From Tubiluchus corallicola (taxonomy: Eukaryota; Priapulida; Priapulimorpha; Priapulimorphida; Tubiluchidae): a stretch of 64,000 nucleotides of DNA. The stretch spans positions 855,173 to 919,172 of the forward strand of contig JAQGDQ010000007.1 of NCBI GenBank assembly GCA_030141605.1. Direction: 5' to 3'. The position numbers and the translations under genes were made by a program. Every line of letters begins with the position of its first letter. Position 1 is the stretch's first letter. Below are positions 28,736-40,260 of this stretch, one piece after another. The notes under the pieces are model-generated. The model was not told the origin of the DNA. It was given only the letters and a program-made list of their open reading frames with translations, and did no database searches.

Positions 28736-29731
28736 AGCTATAGCAGGTTACTGCTCCTGTCTAGGTAGTTTGGGCAAGTTTGGGCAAGCGAGAACGCGTA
28801 CATCTTGTTTCTAGCATCTCAGCTTAGAGTATCCTTGACAGTGAGGCAGATGAGTGTCATCTCGCGGCTGACACAATGTCAAACTCTATAAAAGTCAGCT
28901 TTAAGAGTCTTAATATTCGGCAGCCTTACTTACAATGCAGTAACTATACTGACGAAAAAAAATGACCACATATTGTTATTAAAATTAATGAAATCTAATC
29001 TTGTATGTTTTTACAAAAACTTTTAGTGGTTTGAAGATTATAAATGATTATAATTGAAGCCAAAAATAAATAATTATAAGCATTTAGTACACCGCGAACT
29101 GTACACACAGCACTTAAGCTAGAGCGTACCGATAAAATTAATATCTCATTAGTAAGGAGAATCTTCTAAGATCAATGATTGAACTGACAATAGTTTTTTA
29201 GACACATTCGGATGCACATACGCCCTTGCACAATGATACATAGCGTCGGCCATAATACTGACAAATAAAACAGTTGGAAATAATTTTCCCCACAGTTTTC
29301 CATCCACATAATAATTGGGCAGAGCATTGCTGAACTGGATCACTCAGTACACGTAGTGATCCATTAACTATTCCCATTCGCCAATGAGCCATTCATGATG
29401 TAATTAGCAATTAGATTCCAATAATTAATCTTTTTAAATTATCAATGTGTCTGAAGAGAAGGTGTACGAGAAACGGTTTGGAATAACAATGTCGGCAACC
29501 TTGTAAGCCCGTGCTTGGTATCCAGACTTGATATTTTACACGTGTCTTTATTCTGGAAAAATGAAAAGAACTTTGTTGAAAACAAAAAAGAAATTTCTGA
29601 TACGTCTATAGTCTTACATGTTAGCGTTAGCATTAGGCCTCACGACATAGCTATTAAAATGAACGTACATCTGCCGAGAATTTTAGTTAATAGAGACAGT
29701 TGTATCATAAATATGGACGACGTAGATGCAT

Positions 29732-29735
<4 letters not shown>

Positions 29736-29819
<84 letters not shown>
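29736..29819. repeat. (GA)n microsatellite downstream of copy B
   Basis: About 84 bp of pure GA. Confidence 0.95.
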
Positions 29820-29821
<2 letters not shown>

Positions 29822-29899
29822 CATACGAGATAGGAGAACGACCGGAAGACGGATGTTTTAAATATGAATCTATTGGGGAAGCCGTGTGCCATTTTATTG

Positions 29900-32800
29900 C
29901 TAACGTGAACTGAAAGTTTTGATTATATGGAGAGAGAGGGGGGGGAGAAAGAAAGAGACAGGGAGAACAACAAAAATGAAAGATAAAACTGACGAGTTAA
30001 GCAAATGATTACCAGGCTGTAATTCTACGCTGTCTAACTTGGAAGTTGATTGTTTGTTGATAACCGACGGTCCGATTTGATCATGAATCTTGTTCTTTAA
30101 TTTAAGCAACTGCATAAAACATTAAACACGTTGTTTTAATGATTTGCAAGTATAAGTTAATCTGCTATTTTTTTCATTATTTCTCATTATTAAAGTGCAG
30201 AAAGTTATTGCATTACAGTTCAATGAAATATGTACTATTACTTCATCAAAAATATCGCCAGTTTTACATTATAATTTGTGCAGTTTTGTCACTTGTGCAC
30301 CACTTCATCACTTGAGTGTTTACATCGGGCTCTCTTCGTATTGTTCATCTTACCACTGTGAACCTCACCACTTGTGCATTCGCCACTTGTGCATCTCGCT
30401 AGCGTCCACTTCACCACTTGTGCATCTCACTAGTGTGCACTTCACCACTTATGCATCACACTTGTGCACACCACTTCACTATTATTTCTGATTATTAAAG
30501 AGCAGAAAGTTATTGAATTACAGTTCAATGAAATATGTACTATGACTTCGTCAAAAATATCTCTAGTTTTACATTATACTTTGTTCAGTTTTGTCGCTTG
30601 TGCGCCACTTCATCACTTGAGTGTTTACATCGTGCTCTCTTCGTATTGTTCATCTTACCAGTGTGAACCTCAACCACTTGTGCATTCACCACTGTGCACT
30701 CCGCAGCGCGGCTTGTGCATCGCACCAGCGTGCACTTCACCACTTGTGCATCTCACCTGTGTGCACCCACTTGTGCATCTTACCTGTGTGCACTTCACCA
30801 CTTGTGCATCTCACCAGCATGCACTTCACCACTTCACTATTATTTCTCATTATTAAAGAGCAGAAAGTTATTAAATTACAGTTCAATGAAATATGTACTA
30901 TTACTTCGTCAAAAATATCGCCAGTTTTACATTATAATAGTTTGTGCAGTTTTGTCACTTGTGCACCACTTCATCACTTGCGCGTTTACCTAGTGTTCTC
31001 TTCGTATTGTTCATCTCAGCAGTGTGCACTTCATTTCATATTTCGTATTTCATACATCATCATTTCATATTTTTCATTTTATCTTAAAGCTTCCTTGTTG
31101 CATACACTATTTAGTTATTTTACTTTCAAGTTTAATTTCTTCACCTATAAATTTATGTTAACAGTTGATTTTCTTAACCTATTTCATAATTATATTACAA
31201 AGTTTAATTAGCAGCGCTTTGAAATTTTTTACAATTTACAGAGATGGGTAGCTGACTTGATGCCCAATTGGTCTTTCGCTACCCTTTCTCCTGCAACCCC
31301 TAACTCTTTCCTTTATGCATAACGTATCCTCTTTAATTAATAACTATAGCAATAATAGTCTGTTTGTATTCCCGTGTAAATGAGGAGATAAAGAAGATGT
31401 CTATGTCTAAGATTAAAATGATGCAACCCTTTGATGACCTAGTGCTAAGTTCCTCACCTTTGGTACAAAAACAAGTATCACTGTCCCAGTGGTGACGAAA
31501 ATTATAAAAAGTGCAACAATCGCAAAGTTGAAATTTTTCTGATGCTGTACAAGCATAATTGTAGGTAATCCAATGACACATAAAATAAACACATTATAGA
31601 TGGATATCCCTATCATCCGACTGTCGTTCAACTCCTCCATTGTAACACGTCTGAAATAGTAATATTAAAGCGTGGTTTTAAATTGTTAAAAAGAAAAACT
31701 TAATTTTTGTCTTTCTTAACATCGTAATTTCTTACTTATTTGTTTCGACCTCATTTTGTTACTAGAAATATACTGGATAACTCAAAATGTTGCAATGAGT
31801 TTATAAATGTCTTGCCTTTTGTTCTGACTTTTTGTGTAATTATAATGAAGTTACAATTTTATAAAATAATCCTTTTCTTGGTTTCTCATGTCAGGCATGC
31901 GCCATACTAAAAATGTGTTTTTTAAGCTGTGTTTAGACCATTACAAAGTGAAATTTTGCCAACATTAACTCTACAATTTGTTATTTATTGTGGTTTTGTG
32001 GAAAAAAGTTCTTTGTATCTACTCTTAATGAAATTGAAGTCGCATATAAGAAATTGTTTTCTCTTCCTTATCATTGCTGTGCAAGGGAAATGACAGTGTT
32101 TATTTTGATGTGTTGCTCATTTGAAAATGTTCATTTTCCTCAAAATCGCGCATTGAATTGTGCGATAATACCTCTCTGAGATGCTTCAGGCTATCTGATG
32201 TGCCACGTACCTCTAAACTTCACTGCAGATGAAGGGGCATATTGTACATATAATTCTTGTATTTCACAACTCTCTCAGAAATATTTAAAATGTGTGTGTG
32301 TGGTGTAATACTTCATCTATGCACATATTTTCTTCAATTTACTTACTAGTTTATCTACTAACTGTGATTTATCAGTTACTGTATGCAACTAGCTTTATAG
32401 ACGCTTTTTATATCTGGAACGAAATTGAGATTGAAAACTGACCGAGTATCTTCAGCCAAAATCTACAGGATAACTTTACCTTACAGTGAGCTAATAGATA
32501 ATAATAATCTTCATCTAGAATCGATTTACAGATAAACAATTAACAAAACCTCAAAGAGCTTTTTGTCGACTGTAAATAACAGTACTACAACTATACATAG
32601 CAGAGACTATTAGTATTTTTTCGAATTAATTAATGTCTTGTACACAAACTCACAAACCTGGCCTATTATTTTATAGTTAGATGCCCTAGAAATATATAAT
32701 TTTTTCTTCGTTTTGTGTTGTTAAGCTGGTTATCAATGAAATTATAATTTTCTAAAATAACATTCCTACCTGGTTTCCCATGCCAGGAATGCGCCATACA

Positions 32801-35490
32801 GTAGTATAGAACCTTTGTAAGTCAGCATCACTCCCAAGAATACCTTCTCATATTGACTATGGCATTGGTCAGTAATTGTGTACAAAATGATATCAGCGTC
32901 TTCCAACACCTAATATTCAATTGACCAAGTAGAACTAATGGTATCAATTTATATAGAGATACAAAAACATTTATTTTTTTTAAAAAAGTAAGGAAGGAGT
33001 TTACAATTCCCACACAATTTAAATACCATAACCCTAACCAGAACCCAACCCTATCCCTAACTCCAACCATAGTTAGCTTCACGAACTAATTTCTTGTGTG
33101 GGAATTGTAAACTTCAACCAAAAGTAAAAATATCTATAAATAAGTCTATGCTATTTACATTTAGGTTTTTTACCCTATTTACTACGTCTAAGTTTTTACA
33201 TTTAGACATTAATTTATTTTGAATTAGTTAGAATAAACAATAATTAGAATAGCCTTTTTACAGCTATTACTAAATTTAGGACAGGTATCTCATCAACAAA
33301 TTTGAAGTAATATACATGCAACGAATAAGTAGTGTAGAATTTGTTTATTACAAACCACAAAAAATAAAAACATAAAAATTGATTTACTTTTGGTGCAAGG
33401 TGTAGCTGTTTACCCTCAAACGGTGACACTAGTTGCCATGTGACCAGGAATGCTGTATCTACCAATAACAGAACACCAATGATTCCAAAAAGAGTACCAT
33501 CTTTTATTTCCTATAAGTCATATAGCAAAGGAAACTAAATAGTCTCGATCCTTATGATTTCTACAAGCCAAATGCCAGAAGATTGTTTAAAAGTGATGAA
33601 CACAAAAACCAACTAGGCGCATTCTAAATTTTCAAAAAAAATTGGATTCTATGAGTACTGTAAACGCGTTATGTGTAATCTGTTAACACATATATTATTT
33701 GCATCATTTTAGAAGCAATAAGCAAAGACCATGTTGAACATTATTTCAGAATCAATACCACCATCATTTCAGGAGGAAAAAGTAAACATTACGTAGCATG
33801 TTCGCGCATTACTGATTCTCAGTGAACGCATTTGGTGTTAAATTTTCATGGAATTTCAACATTGTGCAAAATGTTTAAATTTTTGGTTGTTGTTTTTTTT
33901 GGCACGGTGTGGGTGGTGTCGCCTGTCGTCGCGTGGCGTGGTGGTATTGTGTGGTTAGTGTGAAGTGTTTTTTAATATTGTGATGTCACAAATAGAGCGC
34001 TATCGTAGAACACAGACGCAGACAAAGACAACAGATATTTACCGTCGCTTAAAGACAACATTAGCAAACGCACTAATGGTTGTTTGCGACTCCCACTTAC
34101 AACAATACAGTTAAGGATGCAGCACACAAACAACGAATTACATGTAGGGTATGTGTCCTAGCTGACGTTGGCAGTTTGCTAGACTCGAACTGAGGACTAC
34201 GTGGCTGCAGTACGAAATTTAGACCACTCGGCCACCCTACAGGAACCGTTAGAAGGGCGTCATCTTCAACACAGCATGTTACTAAAGACTTGTGCATTTT
34301 ACAAACACATTCAAGTAAAACATACATTAGTGCGTGAGTAACTCGGTTTTTAGAACAGTTAGTTTTGAAAAGGCGTTCTACCTCGGCTTGTAGAACAGTT
34401 AGGAAGCTGAAATTTCTCACAAAAATGGTTTATCATGGTTAGTACTTCCTATCTCGAAGCCGATGCGAATCGAGACCAAAAACCTTGGTAAGTCGGTAAC
34501 TTAATTAGACTAGTTTTTTCTCCAAATACTTCAAACCAGAATGTAGATGCTGGCTTGCAGTGTGCGAAAAAATAACAATGAAACCATGGTATTTTTTCTG
34601 CGGTTTAGTAAAAATGCCTTTCACAGTCTCCTAGCGTCCTTAAACGATCCTTAAATGAACCATTTGGTTTATCAATTTTATTTTTAAAGTTCGAATTCCA
34701 ACCTCTTAAACTTACAATTTTTTTATTATAGCCTTTTCTTACAGAATTGAAAATTGATGCAATACGCCATGTTTTCAAGAATAGTCCGCCATATTGCAGA
34801 GTATAACCATAGCATAAAAGTATCAGTCGTGCCTGAAATAAGAAAAAAATAAATCTAATATAATGCAAAAAGATTGGTGGTGGATCATGGAACCCAAAAA
34901 GCTTTTAACTATGTAAGCCTTTAACTAAGTAAATTTCCATTTTTGTGATTTAGTCAGTGATTTTTGCTGTTTATGAGATAACATGACTTTTAAGAGTATT
35001 GTTGGGAAACGCCTAGTAGAACGGGTTATTGAATTTGAAGTTCACCCCGTATAAATTATAAATTATTCCTTAAACATTCTGCTGACGACTTTATATAATA
35101 TAGGGTCAGGCAATTCAATGACTTGCCTTCATCCAAGAATTTAGTTACTGACAGACAAGCAACATAACTTTACAACAGGTCTAGCAGATATAGTACCCAC
35201 TTTCGTTCAGCTTTTTCTGTGCAGTTATAATCGGTGGGTGTCACTTCGGTATCAAGGGCACAGGTTGCAAGTATCTCTTTACTGTAAAATTAAGCAATTA
35301 CTGTGTTTTTGCTACTGTACTAATGACAAAGAATGAATTTTGTATATCATTTACCTGACATATTCTGGTAAAAGCTGTTAGAGTGGAAACTGTGTTGCCA
35401 TCCATCCCCAAAACATACACAGTTGAATAACAAAAAATACACCCAAGAGCAATAACATTGTTCATCCTGGGACTAGACAGGCGTATTATC
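29900..35490 (-). CDS. Copy B exons 12-17: TM2-TM7 and tail
   Basis: TM2/3 (35355-35490), TM3 end (34716-34832, ends NKKI|GTAAGT), TM4 (33388-33510), TM5 (32770-32909), TM6-7 (31458-31650), tail (from 30109). Intron 16 is filled by a tandem array at 30180-31030. The tail continues past the copy A stop with TSKLDSVELQP. Confidence 0.8.
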
Positions 35491-38400
35491 CTTTTGAACG
35501 AAAAAAAATAACATGTATTCAATAACTAGGCTTTACATCAGTATAGAAGTGGAACAAGTTTTCTATTTCATATTTCGTTACATTTGTTCACCTCCTTTTA
35601 ATTATAATTATTTTTATTTTTATTCACCTAACTTCATCATAATTTTTTTCTCCTTATACCAACTACATTTGCTAGTCAACCAGAGGCACCAAAATGACAT
35701 TTAACTCTTTTCTTGTACCTTTGTGCATTACCCTCTTTAATCCTCTAACAAATCAGTCGCTATTTGGAAAGTGACAGAGTGTCATAATTGTGAACGTGTG
35801 ATTGGTTAGCTTATCATAATTAATAGTTATCAAAAGTTACAAAAATATAGTTTAGTCTCATGTAGTGCTACCGCGTAGCACTGTAATAGACTATATATTA
35901 GCAGTAATACCAGGGCTCTAGGTAACCAAACTTTCGTAAGCAATTAAAAAGTTTTTGCGTTTCTGTATGGCTTGTATAAAAAAGTTTGTCTAGAATGCTA
36001 TGGCTCAATGGCTCTATGGCTAGGAAATAAAGAAGTTTTTACGTACTTTCTGTCACGAAAAAGATGATTACAGATTATACAAAACGCGCCAAAGATGATT
36101 CCTATTGAAGCAATGCAACTCATAGACACAAACAAGTTATGCGAGATCGTCTCTTTTACTTGTATTTCTTGGTAGAAATCTCTTGGTGCTAAATTTGGAT
36201 CTGAACCTGCGGAAATATTACAAATGGAGTAGTTTAAGCCTCCTTCTAATATTCTGAAAAATGAGTGCATTTTCAATAATCATTAATTTTCTATCGTAAC
36301 ATTAGAGCTTAGGCTTTTGTTTATTGTTTAGCAGGGTAATATTTATACAAGGTAATACTGGCGGCTAACAAAACACAGAATAATTATATTTTACACTCTT
36401 GAGGGTAGTAGAGCTCAAATAACCTATTTAACGCTTAATAATTCAGTGTGGGCAATAACAAGTCTTCTAGTAGACCCTCTTAAAATCTACAGTTAGTGAA
36501 AATTCATGCAAAATACAAAAAATATAAAATAGCACGATCGACCTTTAAGAATGAAGTTTTAAATTATATACTGATTAGTTTACCTGAAAAAATGATGCCC
36601 GTTTTACCTTCTGCCCAGGTGATTTTATTTACAATGTGGTTGTAATATGCCATTGTTTCCATTTTCTTACCATCTTCAGACAAAATATAAAATACGCCAA
36701 AATTGATTTCGTGCTATTTAAAAGCAATAGATTCACTATTATTATTACTACGTTTTGCAAAACGTTTTTACCAAACATTTTACGAAACATTTTTTCAGTA
36801 TTGCTGTAATGCTTAAAGGTAGCGTTGAAATCACGACTAAGAGAAAGTTGTAATAAAAAGCAAGAGTCAAAATATGTTAACTACATATATTGGCCCCAAG
36901 GTGAGGTAAGGTAAAGAAAAGTAAAGCAAGATTAGGTAATGTAAGACCTGAGGTAAGGTAGAGTAAAGTAAGGGAAAGTAAGGTAAGGCAAAGTAAGGTA
37001 AAGTAAGATAAGGCCGTATAAGGTAAGCTGAGGTGAGACGAGAATATTGTAGAAGGTGGTAGGGTAAGAGAGCAGTAGAGAAAATACGTTGCAGTTGGGA
37101 TGTAGACCTGGTAAAACCTTTGAAAGGCAAAACGAAAGTGCAAAAATTATGTTGTTGTCGCAACAAAGTAAGAAATGTAGTGTGTGGTAACACTACTAGG
37201 ACAAATTAGAGCTTACAAACATAGCATACAGGCCAACACCTTTCTGTTAATTAAAAGACTAAGCACACCCATAGAAACGGAATCTAACATTACATTTTCT
37301 TATAAATGTCGTAAAAATTATCTGAAAGAGTAGAGAAGAAACTGGGTAGCGAATTAATGTGGAAATGGAAATTATTGTATTAAATCAACGCTAATGAATT
37401 TCAGAACAAAACAAACGAAAGTGAAGCTTTTACTGTCGTCGGCTTAAGCAAAAATGTCGGTATACATAATATGTATTTCTGTTTCGTTATGTGTTTTTTC
37501 TATAGTGTGTTTCTTTAAAGCGCTCAAAAACAGTCACTAGTTTTATTAATTAAGGATATGCTAATTGCTAAAAAGTTGTTAAATAGCAACTGTTATATAT
37601 TATTCCATATTGTGTACACATTCTTAACTGCAAGTGACCGTCGTGAAAACAAATAATCTAGTGGTGTGGCCCACTCTTTTTCTCAATAAGGCAATTAGAA
37701 TACTTTATATCATCACACCCAACACTTGTGCAACCAAACATAAACCTTTACGGTCTCCATCTTTGCTGAACATAACTGGACCCTGAAATAAAAAACAACA
37801 ATGTAAGGTTTGGGCAACAATTGATCAGTTACAATATAAAAGTAACACTGGAACAACTTTTTAGAATGGCTGCTATATTTCTGTGTATTGCACTGATCTA
37901 CTACTGCGATATTTGCAGACACCCGCAAAACCTTCTGCAGTTCGAGTTGATTAGTTCAATCTGGAAACTACCGCTTGCCTGGATCAATTTCATTAACTAC
38001 TCATCAGAAATTTAAAGCGATTTAGTGACTAGACTTAAAATCTTGTGTACGATTGAGTTAATTGGTTTCATTTATCTGAGTTTACGAAGCCACGAAGATC
38101 TGTATAAGTTCCACAAAAGAAAATATGAAAATGACACAAACCACACAGACGGTGAATAAAATAAACGTAAAAGAAATGAAGAGAAACATCGCCCACCGAC
38201 AATCCATTGAATTCAATATCGTCCATTGCCTTGAGAAAAAGTTTGGTCAAGTTAGAAGCGTTATAAGAAAAGTCTTCAAGGTGTACATTGAAATTGTCTT
38301 CAGATAACAGCGCATTCGTCTGATTAAGTGCCAAAGCTACAGCGTACATTGCGTCATACGCATAAGGTGCCCACACTTCAAGAGCTGTAAAGTTTCTACC

Positions 38401-40199
38401 TTTTGCCTTGGAAAGAATGTCTTCCATTACTGTGGCAGGAGACTATATAATAAGAAAAAATGAGATAAAGTTTATGTTAAATGTTTATGGTTTTCTTATC
38501 TTTTACTGATAATTAAGAAAAAATAACTTAAAAATCATTTGTATGTTAAACTGTATTGAACGATGAAACCTTTTGTAGAGAGGCTTTATAGTATAGGTTC
38601 TCCTGTCCGGTTAACATTCTATTGTGTCTTCTCTTCAAATGTACGTATGTTGTATATTGATTTGTTTGTTAAAAATGCTGTTTATACCAATAAAGTGCGT
38701 GTCATCAGCTAGCACAGTGGAATTTGTTGAAAAATACTGCTTTATTAAACACTATGTTTGGACAAAAACTGGTTTCGTCATGGTAAAATAAAACAAAAAT
38801 CAAATTTACAAATAGACTGCAAGACATAAGATAGAAAACTGGTAAATTTTGAGCAAATATACAGCTGCAAGTTTAGAAATTAAGCTAAATCATATAACGA
38901 GAAAATAACTAACAGAAAGTGAAGAAAACAAGCAAAAACACCAAACAATCCAAAGGTGGCCTTCATTAAGTCTGGATGCAAATAACACATCACAACAACT
39001 TTTCAATAAAATCAATTTAAATTCAATGTTTACCGGAGTTTTAAATTTTGCTTCTTATGAAAACAGAGATCTGTTTGTTCATTTAATTTAATTTAATTTT
39101 AGTTTACATCTGCTGAAAACAGTTTTTGCTAAAAAAACGCAGATGTTTTAATCAAGCAGTATTTTCCATTAAACAGTACTATTCCAGAAGTCACAGCCAT
39201 GTAGCCCTACTTCATTTCAACTTTGTCATTATATTATGCACATAATGCAAATAATTATGTACCACCCTTACCTTGCCAGAAACTGTGGGTCCTGGATCTG
39301 TTGTAAACATAACTGCATCTATAAACAGTACATTTTTGATGACCAACTCCATTTCTGCTTTCGTGCACTGAAGAGGCGGATCTAGAGGCAAGTGCCACTC
39401 TGGATACCACCATCGGTGTCCAAGCCAAACGTACTTTCCTCCATACATTCCAATCTTGTACGACTAGCATAAAAAGACGCACACTCCAGAATATTTAACA
39501 AGTTAAATAATTATCGATATACGGAATATGATTCTTCAAAAAATGATAACAAATAGAGAAGTCATGGTAATAATCTTTCTCAGCTGATATTTCTACACCA
39601 AGCAAAAAATGCAAATAGTCTAAAACCGAGACAAAATTATGCAGTACACTAAGGAAAGAAAGGGAAATGAAGAAAGAAAAAGAGAAAATCAAAACAGAGA
39701 AGGAAAGGCAAGAATAAATAAAAAAATTTGGACAGAGAAAGAGAAAGAGAGAGACATTTTGAACATAATTTTACTGAGCAAGTTTTAATTTCTTACATAC
39801 CCACCATGTGGATCCATTGTTAAAATAATGACAAAAATTACAGGTACATAATATATAATTATCTTTCTTACCTCACAGAGTGCTCTTTTTGCTGGACCAA
39901 CGTAGTGATGCAGGAAAATGATACGTGCGTTTTTTGCCTGCAATATTAATACTTGTAAATACTGAATGCATGTCTGAGTGAAAACAACGTTTTGTTTGTA
40001 TCTCTCACATGATTAAATGCCTAAACACAAGATCATGCGTCTACAGCAAACCGTGCATGGAATATTGAATAGAGAAGTGTTATGTGCTAGGCACATCGAC
40101 AAAATAAAGGAGAGCCCTTTTGGTGAATGAAACCAACAAAGAAGAGATTTTAATTAACTACTAACAAAAGAATCATTATTGGAATGATTATATACATAG

Positions 40200-40260
<61 letters not shown>

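Larger units (their letters stand above)
26395..29899. other. Intergenic DNA between receptor copies
   Basis: No coding exon recognised. It should contain the copy A promoter and the copy B 3' end. Contents: (AT)n 28200-28232, (GT)n 28357-28428, a 5S-like segment and (GA)n 29736-29819. A frame on the minus strand at 29442-29551 (NKDTCKISSLD..., stop TGA) follows an acceptor-like TTTTTCCAG, but its phase does not fit copy B exon 17. Confidence 0.5.

Noticed and set aside
29442-29551. Terminal exon for receptor copy B
   Set aside because: Good acceptor and stop, but phase from CCTG|GTAATC would create an immediate stop; no counterpart near copy A. Kept only as a possibility.
30195-31211. Overlapping Cys/His-rich frames of 98-196 codons
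   Set aside because: All three frames are open because of the tandem repeat; no domain, no splice logic, wrong strand relative to the host gene.
33030-33066. Interstitial telomere array
   Set aside because: Units are irregular and sit inside a MITE with inverted ends; not a telomere scar by this evidence.
36867-37193. 108-codon minus-strand frame rich in Tyr/Leu/Pro
   Set aside because: Translation of the GGTAA repeat complement within an intron.
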